DNA of 64,000 nt from Candidatus Bathyarchaeota archaeon (GTDB lineage: Archaea; Thermoproteota; Bathyarchaeia; JAPDIZ01): contig JAPDIZ010000002.1 of assembly GCA_029259355.1 (NCBI GenBank), forward strand, positions 248,001 to 312,000. The letters are read 5' to 3'. The translations under genes were made by a program, and so were the position numbers. The notes beneath the pieces were generated by a model. The model did no database searches. It was given only the letters and a program-made list of their open reading frames with translations, and had not been told where the DNA came from. Shown here one piece after another: positions 8,581 to 16,648 of this stretch. Position 1 is the first letter of the stretch. Every line of letters starts with the position of its first letter.

Positions 8581-9458
8581 AGGGAGAAGCCGTTGCTTTC
8601 GGAGCCGCAACTATAGTCAACGCCGTCGCAACAGGCTTCGGCGCCGCTTTCGGAATAAACCTCTGGACGAGGTGCTGGGTAGAACTCACCGAGGATGTTG
8701 GAGTAGTTGAGGCGGAGATAAGGAGCGATCCCTATGAGGACACAACGCTCTTGAAGAAAGCTGTTGAGGTGGTTCTTCGGCGTTATGGAATGATGGAAAA
8801 GTTTGGGGCGAAAGCAGTTACCGAATCAAACATACCCATCGCGAGAGGGCTCAAGAGCAGCAGCGTTGCAGCAAATGCGGCCGTGCTCGCCACGCTGGCT
8901 GCTTTGGGTGTAAGTGAGTTTGACGACGTAGAGGTCGTCAAAATGGGAGTAGATGCTGCGGTAAAAGCGGGTGTGACCATAACGGGTGCTTTTGACGATG
9001 CCTGCGCTTCATTCTTCGGAAACGTAGTCTTCACAGACAATACCAATAGGCGTATTCTCAAGACCATCGAGTTCGGCCAAGACTACCACGTGGTTGCTTT
9101 GGTCCCAAGAGAAAAAGTGTACACAAAGTCCGTGAGCAGAGAGAGGATCAGATCTATCGCTCCCTTGGTTAGGTATGTCTTCGAGCTAGGCATGTCGGGG
9201 CGCTTGTGGGAGGCGCTAACCCTAAATGGCCTCCTATACTCCGCTGCGCTCGGAGCCAATCCCGCTCCAGCCATTGATGCGTTACAAGCGGGAGCTATGG
9301 CCTCAGGCCTCTCCGGAACGGGACCTGCGGTTATTGCTGTGGTGGACGCGGATAAGTTGGATGCAGTTGTTGAGGCGTGGGAAGCGTACGAGGCTGATGT
9401 GCTGATATGCAGAACAAACCGCAGAAAAGCTAAGCAGGTTGTGATAGGTGGCTGTTGA
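8577..9458 (+). CDS. aroK: Shikimate kinase, archaeal GHMP family
   Basis: Phosphorylates shikimate with ATP. The 293-residue protein belongs to the GHMP kinase superfamily, as in other archaea, rather than the bacterial P-loop type. The ATP-binding motif is IPIARGLKSSSVAANA (about residues 92-107), followed by GAFDDACASFFG and a C-terminal glycine loop ASGLSGTGPAV. The TTG at 8577 is chosen because it overlaps the aroE stop as TTGA and has a GGGAGGAGG ribosome site at a proper distance; an upstream in-frame ATG would overlap aroE by 76 bases and add an unrelated basic tail. Confidence 0.93.
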   Translation: MKGEAVAFGAATIVNAVATGFGAAFGINLWTRCWVELTEDVGVVEAEIRSDPYEDTTLLKKAVEVVLRRYGMMEKFGAKAVTESNIPIARGLKSSSVAANAAVLATLAALGVSEFDDVEVVKMGVDAAVKAGVTITGAFDDACASFFGNVVFTDNTNRRILKTIEFGQDYHVVALVPREKVYTKSVSRERIRSIAPLVRYVFELGMSGRLWEALTLNGLLYSAALGANPAPAIDALQAGAMASGLSGTGPAVIAVVDADKLDAVVEAWEAYEADVLICRTNRRKAKQVVIGGC

Positions 9459-10747
9459 CCGTGGACATGTTAATTTATGGCGGAGCTGAGCTCTCTGGTG
9501 AGGTTCTAGCACCCCCCTCTAAGAGCTACGCACAGAGGGCTTTGCTAGCAGCTTCGCTGTCGCAGGGCAAGACGGTGATCAACAACTTGGGAAGTTCGCT
9601 AGACGTAATGGCCATGATTAACGTCTGTAGAGCGCTGGGTGCTCACATAGAATCTAGCGATAAAAGAGCGGTCGTCCATGGTTTTGAGCGCCCGAAGGCT
9701 CCGAGGAAACCCGTGAACTGTATAGAGTCTGCCGCGACAATGAGGTTTGTGACGCCGATAGCGTCTCTATCTAGAGGAAGAGTTGTGATAGATGGCGTCG
9801 GCTCGCTGCTGAGGAGGCCTATGCAACCCCTCATAGACGCGTTGAGAAAGCTGGGAGTGCGGTGTAGGTGCTTGGGAGATGGGGGAACGCCGCCCATCGA
9901 AGTCCGAGGAAGAGGCAGGTTGCCCGGCGGGAGGTGCGAAGTGCCTGGCCACGTCAGCTCACAGTTCGTCTCTGGGCTGCTCTTCGCTGCGCCTAAGGCT
10001 GAGCAGAACGTAGTTATCGAGGCTACAACCCCTCTCGAATCTAAGCCCTATGTGAAGATGACTATAGAGGTTCTTAGACTCCACAGGGTGGAGGTTTTCT
10101 CCGATGAGCAGATGTGGAGCTTTGAAGTGCCCTGTGGACAGGTCTATAGACCCACCATACACCGCGTACCGGGAGACTTTTCTTCAGCAGCGTTTATGAT
10201 GGCAGCTGCTCTAGTGACCAAGTCAAGGGTTACTGTCAAAGGTCTTAGGAGAGGTGGAAACCAAGCCGACGAGGTTTTCGTGGATGTCATTAGGGAGATG
10301 GGTGCTTGGGTCCGCGAGGAGGAAGAAGCCATAGAAGTTGGCTACGAAAATGGACTCAAGGCGATCTCCTTCGATGCCTCAGATGCTCCAGATACGGTGC
10401 CTATCCTTGCCGCCTTGGCTTGCTTCGCAAAAGGCGAGACAGAGATCTCTGGCATAGGTAGGCTCAGCCTAAAGGAGTCCGATAGGCCAAGAGCTATAGC
10501 GACAGAACTATCCAAGATGGGCGCAAAGATCTTGATAGAAGGCGATACGATGAGAATAAGGGGGTCGAAGCTGAGAGGAGCGCCTCTATACTCTTACGGA
10601 GATCATAGAATAGCGATGGCATGTGCAGTCGCTGCGCTCGGAGCGGAAGGCGTTTCTCGAGTCATCGGCGCAGATGCTGTGAACAAGTCTTACCCAAGTT
10701 TTTTCGAAGACTTAAACAAGTTGGGAGCTGAGGTTATTGCCTGGTAG
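9455..10747 (+). CDS. aroA: 3-phosphoshikimate 1-carboxyvinyltransferase (EPSP synthase)
   Basis: Joins shikimate 3-phosphate with phosphoenolpyruvate. The 430 residues contain the PPSKSYAQRALLAASLS motif near residue 20, ESAATMRF, the VPGDFSSAAFMMAAA block, and the late LSLKESDRPRAIATELSKMG and YGDHRIAMACAVAALGAEG motifs. TTG at 9455 overlaps the kinase stop (TTGA) and is preceded by GGTGG; a GTG two codons later is the alternative. The enzyme is the glyphosate target in other organisms; nothing here shows its sensitivity. Confidence 0.95.
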   Translation: MTVDMLIYGGAELSGEVLAPPSKSYAQRALLAASLSQGKTVINNLGSSLDVMAMINVCRALGAHIESSDKRAVVHGFERPKAPRKPVNCIESAATMRFVTPIASLSRGRVVIDGVGSLLRRPMQPLIDALRKLGVRCRCLGDGGTPPIEVRGRGRLPGGRCEVPGHVSSQFVSGLLFAAPKAEQNVVIEATTPLESKPYVKMTIEVLRLHRVEVFSDEQMWSFEVPCGQVYRPTIHRVPGDFSSAAFMMAAALVTKSRVTVKGLRRGGNQADEVFVDVIREMGAWVREEEEAIEVGYENGLKAISFDASDAPDTVPILAALACFAKGETEISGIGRLSLKESDRPRAIATELSKMGAKILIEGDTMRIRGSKLRGAPLYSYGDHRIAMACAVAALGAEGVSRVIGADAVNKSYPSFFEDLNKLGAEVIAW

Positions 10748-11834
10748 CGTCTTCGGCCACTCCTTTAGAGTCATCGCGTTTGGGGAAAGCCACGGGAAGT
10801 GTGTAGGCGTCGTCGTTGACGGCTGCCCAGCTGGGCTTGAGCTTAGCGAAGAGGATGTCCAGAAGGAGCTGGATAGGAGAAGGCCCGGCCGCTTACCTCT
10901 AGTTTCTCCTCGAGTTGAGGAGGATAGAGTGGAGATTCTCTCCGGAGTATTTAGAGGAAGAACCACCGGAGCTCCAATATGCATGATCATCTGGAACAGA
11001 GGCTTTGACTCGTCTCCCTATGAAAAAATCGCGGATTTGCCTAGACCAGGACATGCAGATTACCCGGCTAGAGTCAGATACGGGGGCTTCAACGATTACA
11101 GGGGAGGAGGATACCTCTCGGGTAGGCTAACTGCCTCATTCGTTATGGCTGGTGCAGTTGCGAAGAAGCTCCTATCCACTAAGGGGATAGAGGTTTTGGC
11201 TCATCTAGTTCAAGTAGGTGGTGTTAAACTCTCTAGAGAGGTCTCTGTGGAGGAGGTTAGGGAAAAGGCCGCGAACAGCCCAGTGTTCTGCGCCGATCCC
11301 GGCACAGAAAAGCGCTTTGTAGAGGAGATTGAGAGCGCTGCTAGGGAAGGAGATAGCGTAGGAGGAGTCGTTGAGTGCTTAGTCCTCAACCTACCAGCAG
11401 GCATAGGAGACCCCTTGTTCGACTCTATAGACGCCGATTTAGCCAAAATTCTATTCGACATACCTGGCGTAAAAGGTGTGGAGTTTGGTGCAGGCTTTAG
11501 CGCCGCATCGCTGAAGGGTTCTCAAAACAACGACCCCTACGCCATCGTAGATGGAAGGGTGATGACCACCTCTAATAGGGCGGGAGGAGTTCTTGGAGGC
11601 CTGACAACAGGAATGCCGCTAGTGGTTAGGGTCGCCTTTAAGCCAACCCCCTCTATTCGAAAACCTCAGAGAACCATCAACCTCCGCACGCTCGAGGAGG
11701 CCCAGCTGGTCATCGAGGGGAGACACGACCCCTGTATAGCGATCCGCGGAGTACCCGTTGTGGAGGCCATGGTGGCTATGGTGCTCGTCGATCACATGCT
11801 TAGGCTTGGACACATACCCGCGGTTTTGAGGTGA
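10737..11834 (+). CDS. aroC: Chorismate synthase
   Basis: Eliminates phosphate from EPSP to give chorismate, using reduced flavin. The 365-residue protein has FRVIAFGESHGKCVGVVVDGCPAG at its start, the RRRPGR motif, RPGHADYPARVRYG, DYRGGGYLSGRLTA and the C-terminal RHDPCIAIRGVPVVEAM signature. TTG at 10737 overlaps aroA by 11 bases. The typical N-terminus of the family (here PGSVFGHSFRV) fits this start. It completes the trunk of the pathway. Confidence 0.95.
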   Translation: MPGSVFGHSFRVIAFGESHGKCVGVVVDGCPAGLELSEEDVQKELDRRRPGRLPLVSPRVEEDRVEILSGVFRGRTTGAPICMIIWNRGFDSSPYEKIADLPRPGHADYPARVRYGGFNDYRGGGYLSGRLTASFVMAGAVAKKLLSTKGIEVLAHLVQVGGVKLSREVSVEEVREKAANSPVFCADPGTEKRFVEEIESAAREGDSVGGVVECLVLNLPAGIGDPLFDSIDADLAKILFDIPGVKGVEFGAGFSAASLKGSQNNDPYAIVDGRVMTTSNRAGGVLGGLTTGMPLVVRVAFKPTPSIRKPQRTINLRTLEEAQLVIEGRHDPCIAIRGVPVVEAMVAMVLVDHMLRLGHIPAVLR

Positions 11835-11838
11835 GCGC

Positions 11839-12924
11839 TTGTCATACGAAGAGATCGCCAGCCTAAGAAGGAGGATAGACGAGGTAGATGCTCAGATCGC
11901 CTCGTTACTAGCTGAGAGGATCGGAATCGCTAGGAAGATTGGGGAGCATAAGCGGAGGCTTAAGCTACCCATAGAGGACGTGAGGCGAGAAAAAGAAGTT
12001 ATCAGCAGAGTTAGGCGACTGGCTCAGGACATGGGCGTCCCTCCCGAGGACTATGAGGCCATCTTTCGGGAGATAATATCCGCGTGCAAAAGGGCGCAGA
12101 GCAGGGAGAAGAAGGTCGCCTTTTTAGGGCCTTGGGGAACATTTACCGAAGAAGCTGCTAGGCGATTTTTCCCCAAAGCCGGGACGGAGTTCATCCCCGC
12201 ACCATCAATATACGACGTTTTCAGGATGGTGACTTCGCAAGATGCCGACTACGGCGTGGTCCCCGTTGAAAATAGCGTTGAGGGCTCAGTCAACGCTACG
12301 CTAGACCTGCTTTTCTCACATGATGTACAGGTGTGTGGCGAGGTCGAGCTACCGATACGCCACTGCCTGATAGTTGCCCCGGGAACCTCGTTGGAGGATA
12401 TTGACGTGATCATTTCACATCCACAAGCACTTGCTCAGTGTAGGAGGTTTTTGGAGGAAAGACTTCCGGGCAGAGCTCTTCGAGAAGTTGATAGTACCGC
12501 AAAAGCTGTTGAGATGCTCAAAGAGATTCGTAACGCAGCAGCTATCGGTACAGAGGTTGCCGCCGAGAGACATGGAATGGTAGTCATCGCTAGGGACATT
12601 CAAAACAGCCCAAGAAACTTCACGAGATTTTTGGCGATATCTACTCACGACCAACCGCCTACGGGAAGAGACAAAACATCTTTAGTCTTCTCCATACCCC
12701 ATGTGCCAGGCTCGCTTTACAAAGCGCTAGAGGTTTTTGCTAAGAGAAACATTAACCTAACCAAAATAGAGTCTAGGCCCACGAGGCATACGCCTTGGGA
12801 GTACATATTCTTCTTAGACTTCGAGGGGCATAGGCTACTTAGCCCGTATCACGAAGCTATCGAAGAGCTATCGAGGAGAGCGATTTTCGTTAAGGTACTG
12901 GGCTCCTACCCGAGGGCAACCTAA
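11839..12924 (+). CDS. pheA: Chorismate mutase-prephenate dehydratase (P-protein)
   Basis: A 361-residue bifunctional enzyme that turns chorismate into phenylpyruvate. Domain order: AroQ-type chorismate mutase (residues 1-90, with RRRIDEVDAQIASLLAERI), prephenate dehydratase (about 92-270; AFLGPWGTFTEEAA, VPVENSVEGSV, and the NFTRFL motif), and a C-terminal ACT domain (about 280-355) with the ESRPTR phenylalanine-binding motif. The ACT domain predicts feedback control by phenylalanine. The start is a TTG 4 bases after aroC, with GAGGTGAG as ribosome site. Confidence 0.95.
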   Translation: MSYEEIASLRRRIDEVDAQIASLLAERIGIARKIGEHKRRLKLPIEDVRREKEVISRVRRLAQDMGVPPEDYEAIFREIISACKRAQSREKKVAFLGPWGTFTEEAARRFFPKAGTEFIPAPSIYDVFRMVTSQDADYGVVPVENSVEGSVNATLDLLFSHDVQVCGEVELPIRHCLIVAPGTSLEDIDVIISHPQALAQCRRFLEERLPGRALREVDSTAKAVEMLKEIRNAAAIGTEVAAERHGMVVIARDIQNSPRNFTRFLAISTHDQPPTGRDKTSLVFSIPHVPGSLYKALEVFAKRNINLTKIESRPTRHTPWEYIFFLDFEGHRLLSPYHEAIEELSRRAIFVKVLGSYPRAT

Positions 12925-12987
12925 GAAGCAAAGCCCATAGCTTTTTGCGTCAAGGTTGTGTTAGCCTCTTCATAGCGGTGAGCAACG

Positions 12988-13782
12988 TTGAGGGTAGCGA
13001 TTGTAGGCGGATATGGTAGATTTGGTCGATGGATGGCTAAGTGGCTTAGAAACGATGGCTTTGAAATCGTTTTGTGCGGTAGATCTTTGGAAAAAGCTAT
13101 CAGCGCAGCCAAAGCGCTGGGGGTGGATTTTGCCTCTATCGACGAGGCAGTTAGCACAAGCGACATCGTAATCGTTTCGGTGCCTATTCCCGCGACCTAT
13201 GAGGTTTGCCGCCTCGTAGCCAACAAAATGAGAAAGAGGGCGCTTTTGGTAGAGGTTTCCTCGGTCAAATCCGGCATAGCGGATAGACTGCAAAAAGAGC
13301 TCAAAGAAGTAGAGTTCGTGAGCATACACCCGCTTTTTGGCCCCAGAGCCGAAGGGCTTAGTGGACAAAACGTAGTGTTAATCGAAGGATGTTCGGAGAG
13401 GGGATCCAGATGCGTTGAGGAGTACTTGATAAAGCATAAAGCCGAAGTAGTCTACATGAGCGTTAAAGACCACGATAGAGCTATGGCGCTCCTCCAAGCC
13501 ATCCACCACCTATCCCTCCTCGGCTACGCTTTACTGCTAAACCAAGCCTATAACGAGTACGGTTTAGACATAGAAAAGCTCGCAACAAGATCTCTTAGGG
13601 AGACGCTCGCAGTCATCGAGTCGATAGTCGAGAACAGAAACTCCATTTGCTGGATATACGAGCACAACCCCTTCGTCGAGGAGTTTTTCAAAACCTTCCT
13701 TAAAGCCGTAGAGGACATAGCCAGGAAGGGTATCAGCTGGGCGCTCGATGAGGTTGGTGAGCTTCTAAAGCGCATTGGGTAG
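12988..13782 (+). CDS. tyrA: Prephenate dehydrogenase
   Basis: Oxidatively decarboxylates prephenate on the way to tyrosine. The 264-residue protein starts with a Rossmann motif (VAIVGGYGRFGRW), followed by VEVSSVKSG, the SIHPLFGPRA motif around the prephenate site and a helical C-terminal half (LLQAIHHLSLLGYALLL). There is no fused chorismate mutase or ACT domain. TTG at 12988 follows a GGTGAG site; 63 bases separate it from pheA, the largest gap in the aromatic operon, with no clear TATA box, so cotranscription is likely. Confidence 0.92.
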   Translation: MRVAIVGGYGRFGRWMAKWLRNDGFEIVLCGRSLEKAISAAKALGVDFASIDEAVSTSDIVIVSVPIPATYEVCRLVANKMRKRALLVEVSSVKSGIADRLQKELKEVEFVSIHPLFGPRAEGLSGQNVVLIEGCSERGSRCVEEYLIKHKAEVVYMSVKDHDRAMALLQAIHHLSLLGYALLLNQAYNEYGLDIEKLATRSLRETLAVIESIVENRNSICWIYEHNPFVEEFFKTFLKAVEDIARKGISWALDEVGELLKRIG

Positions 13783-13786
13783 AGAG

Positions 13787-14812
13787 ATGTCGATTGAGCT
13801 AAGGCGTAGAGTGATTCGTCTAGGAAGAGAAGTGCCCATGATGGGAGCAATATCCTTTGGGGTAATAGATAGAGGAACCAACGTCCTCCAGATTAGGCCG
13901 ACAACCCTCTGCCCCCTCTCCTGCATCTTCTGCTCCACAGATGCTGGGCCAAGCTCTAGGTGGAGAAGAGCTGAGTACGTGGTAGAAGACGTTGACTGGT
14001 TGGTCAGCTGGGTCGATGCGGTGGCTAAGCACAAGGGAATAGACGACGTAGAGGCGCATATAGACACCGTTGGCGAACCGCTTACCTACCCAAAGCTCGT
14101 CGAGCTAGTCTCTAAGCTCCGCAAGCTACCTAGGGTGAAGGTTATCTCGATGCAGACACATGGCTCTCTCTTTGACAAAGAGCTTATTCAGAGGCTCGAT
14201 GAAGCTGGCATAGATCGCATCAACTTATCCATAGACGCCACAGACCCGGATCTCGCCAAGAAATTAGCGGATACGCCTTGGTACGACGTGAAGAAGGTAA
14301 TGAAGTACGCTCAATACATCGTTGAAAGCACTGGAATCGACCTCCTCATAGCGCCCGTTTGGGTACCAGGCTACAACGACGAGGAGTTGGAGAAGATCGT
14401 CGAATTCGCGCTTTCGATAGGCGCAGGCAAGAGGTGGGTTCCGCTAGGCATACAGAAGTACGAAGCCCATAAGCGGGGGAGAAAGCCGCCTGGAGTCAAG
14501 TCGCCTAGCTGGAAGGCGTTTTACAAGAGGCTAGATGAGCTTGAGCGTAGGTATGGCGTTAAGCTGAGGCTTTCGAGGAGGGATTTTGGGATAAGAAAGA
14601 CCGAGATCTCGCCCATCCTCTTTAGGGTGGGAGAGGTGGTTAGGGCGAGGGTTGTTGAGGAGGGGTGGCTGCGCGACGAGGTTCTTGGAGTGGATTGGAG
14701 GGGTAGGAGGGCTATCACGCTGGTGGGGGTAAAGAGCTTAACTAAGGGATCTGTGGTTCGCGCTAAGGTAATAGCCAATAAACACGGTATCTACTTAGCG
14801 AGGCTAGACTAG
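13787..14812 (+). CDS. Radical SAM protein with C-terminal TRAM-like domain
   Basis: A 341-residue protein with the radical SAM motif CPLSCIFC (C-x3-C-x2-C) near residue 42, a GEPLTYP segment and INLSIDAT, typical of the COG2100 group of archaeal radical SAM enzymes of unknown substrate. The last 65 residues (FRVGEVVRARVVEEGWL, then GSVVRAKVIANKHGIYLA) look like a TRAM or OB-fold, usually an RNA-binding module, so an RNA substrate is possible but not shown. ATG at 13787 lies 5 bases after tyrA; a TTG at 13775 is an alternative. It ends against the next gene with both stops sharing CTAG. Confidence 0.8.
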   Translation: MSIELRRRVIRLGREVPMMGAISFGVIDRGTNVLQIRPTTLCPLSCIFCSTDAGPSSRWRRAEYVVEDVDWLVSWVDAVAKHKGIDDVEAHIDTVGEPLTYPKLVELVSKLRKLPRVKVISMQTHGSLFDKELIQRLDEAGIDRINLSIDATDPDLAKKLADTPWYDVKKVMKYAQYIVESTGIDLLIAPVWVPGYNDEELEKIVEFALSIGAGKRWVPLGIQKYEAHKRGRKPPGVKSPSWKAFYKRLDELERRYGVKLRLSRRDFGIRKTEISPILFRVGEVVRARVVEEGWLRDEVLGVDWRGRRAITLVGVKSLTKGSVVRAKVIANKHGIYLARLD

Positions 14813-15561
14813 GTTTTTGCTCGAGAAACGATCCACTCGTATATAGCTTCGACTGCTTCTCTCGAAAGCCTTAGCTTGTGAGGTGCTTTTGGCACGATCT
14901 CAAGCTTCTTTGGCTGGTTTGCTGCTCGAAACAGAGCGTGCGCGCACTCTAGGGGGACCAGCTCGTCGCAAGCTCCGTGGATTATCAGAACGGGCTTGTT
15001 CTTGATCCTCCCAACCCATCTGAGGGGGTCGTGGAGCGCGATGTCCTCCACCATCTCATTCTCAGTGCGGTATTCGATAGCCTTCAACGCCCCTATCTCA
15101 TGAGACTGCTTGATAACTTCAGCAAGAGCCTTCGCACGCTTGCGGTCGCTAAAGCCGGCTGGGCACGCTGCCAGCACCACCTTGTCTATGACGCCAAGCC
15201 TATCGATAGCGGCTACCTTTGCTGAAACCACTGCGCCTCCGCTGAAACCCACCAACACAACTCGCAGAGCCAGAGCGCTTGCTGCGTACTCTACTATGGC
15301 TTCTAGGTCATGACACCACCCCGAGAAGCTGAAGGAGCCACTGCTTTCACCTACGCCCCTGAAGTTAAAGATGAGAGCGCTCAATCCTCGGCTCGAAAAA
15401 AGCTCGGCGAGCTCGGCGTATCCCCTATCGCCCGGTATCCTCGGACCACCAGGTATTCCGTGACAGAAGACGATGGCTAGTGAGCTGTCGATAACTCTGT
15501 AAGCGTAGCCAACTACCTCCGCGTCGCCAACCCTTATCACAAACCTCTGTGGGCTAGCCAC
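14809..15561 (-). CDS. Alpha/beta hydrolase
   Basis: A 250-residue alpha/beta hydrolase. Seen features: FCHGIPGG (oxyanion region), the nucleophile elbow GFSGG, the acid in HGACDELVPL, and the catalytic histidine in APHKLRL near the C-terminus. The sequence resembles small esterase or acyl-peptidase-like hydrolases; the substrate cannot be told. There is no signal peptide. The GTG at 15561 is preferred: a GGAGG site lies 7 bases upstream and it overlaps the stop of the BtpA-like gene by 8 bases. A TTG at 15579 is the alternative. The two minus-strand genes form a likely operon. Confidence 0.82.
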   Translation of the reverse strand: MASPQRFVIRVGDAEVVGYAYRVIDSSLAIVFCHGIPGGPRIPGDRGYAELAELFSSRGLSALIFNFRGVGESSGSFSFSGWCHDLEAIVEYAASALALRVVLVGFSGGAVVSAKVAAIDRLGVIDKVVLAACPAGFSDRKRAKALAEVIKQSHEIGALKAIEYRTENEMVEDIALHDPLRWVGRIKNKPVLIIHGACDELVPLECAHALFRAANQPKKLEIVPKAPHKLRLSREAVEAIYEWIVSRAKT

Positions 15562-16363
15562 CCCTAATCCTCCTGACAAGCTCCATCAGCTTGGAGACTC
15601 GCTCCACATCGACTGGGTTGGTGGTCACTGCCTGTTGCTTGAAGTATGTTCCAATTATGGCTCCATCCGATACGCTCAGGAAGCGCTCCACGTTCTCCTC
15701 GTTTACACCGCTTCCCACCAGAAGTGGGTGTTCGCCAACAGCGCTCTTCACTAAGTCGACGAAGTCCGGAGTGGGGGGCTCTCCAGTAGCTCTTCCCGTA
15801 ATTATCACCGCATCTGCTCCGCAGCGCTCAATGGTTTCTCTCGCAACAACCTCAGCGTTAAAGCGTGGTGAAAGGGGGTATGCGTGCTTAACCATCACGT
15901 CAGCGAAGATGGATACCTCGCTTCTAAGCAGGTTTTTAAGCCTCATAAGCTCGTGGGGTTTGCCAACTATGACGCCCTGCTCCGTAATCATCGCACCATG
16001 CAACACGTTTACCCTGATGAAGCTTGCACCTACTGCGTGCGCGATGCTCAAAGCAGATATAGCGTCGTTTCGCAACACGCTGATCCCAATTGGCAAGTCA
16101 ACAAGCCTAGCGACGCATGATGCAGCGTAGGTGATGCAAGCGATCGTGTGTGGAGGAACGGTATCGGGGTAGTAGGGAGAGTCTCCATAGTTCTCGATGA
16201 TTATCCCATCAACCCCACCTTCATACAGCGCGATGGCGTCTCGCTCCGCAGCCTCTACAACACTCCACCAACTTCCCTCAAACTCTGGTGACCCGGGAAG
16301 GGGTTTCAGGTGAACAACCCCGATAATTGGCTTATCTGTCTTGAACAATTCTTCAAGTAGCAA
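15554..16363 (-). CDS. BtpA/SgcQ family TIM-barrel protein
   Basis: The 269 residues match the BtpA family (COG0434): IIGVVHLKPLPGSP at the start, DGIIIENYGDSPYYP, FIRVNVLHGA, ADAVIITGRATGEPP and GSGVNEENVERFL. BtpA was named for a cyanobacterial photosystem I assembly protein; archaeal members are of unknown function and are predicted TIM barrels that may bind phosphorylated ligands. It starts with TTG at 16363 and is transcribed together with the hydrolase behind it. No photosynthesis gene is present, so a photosystem role is excluded here. Confidence 0.85.
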   Translation of the reverse strand: MLLEELFKTDKPIIGVVHLKPLPGSPEFEGSWWSVVEAAERDAIALYEGGVDGIIIENYGDSPYYPDTVPPHTIACITYAASCVARLVDLPIGISVLRNDAISALSIAHAVGASFIRVNVLHGAMITEQGVIVGKPHELMRLKNLLRSEVSIFADVMVKHAYPLSPRFNAEVVARETIERCGADAVIITGRATGEPPTPDFVDLVKSAVGEHPLLVGSGVNEENVERFLSVSDGAIIGTYFKQQAVTTNPVDVERVSKLMELVRRIRGG

Positions 16364-16648
16364 ATTCTGACCTCACAGCTCCTTATACTACATATACAAC
16401 AAAGAGTTGACTCGACGATTATGCGTAAAAGAAATAAGACGATTATATAAAACCCATACACCCGCGCGCTGAAAAGAGATTACGTGGGGTGACGCCATCC
16501 TCGGACCCAGTGCAAAGACCATGGACGTCAGCAGAAAGAGTGCAGACGACTAGGAAAAGCAGATTTTCGCTATTAATTTCTCTAGCCAAGCAAAAGACCC
16601 CCCCAGCTTTATTGCTTAATCAGCAAGGCTCGGAGATGATCAGAGCCT
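16364..16648. promoter_or_regulatory. Divergent intergenic region between BtpA-like and ClC genes
   Basis: This 285-base region holds TATA-like sites for both directions: GATTATATAAAA at 16441-16452 for the plus strand and TTATACTACATATAC at about 16383-16397 for the minus strand. GACGATTAT occurs at 16414-16422 and again at 16438-16446, the second copy overlapping the plus TATA box, so a regulator could bind there. A weaker AT-rich site, CTATTAATTT near 16570, could be a closer promoter for the ClC gene. I see no RNA gene and only trivial ORFs of about 10 codons. Confidence 0.4.
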
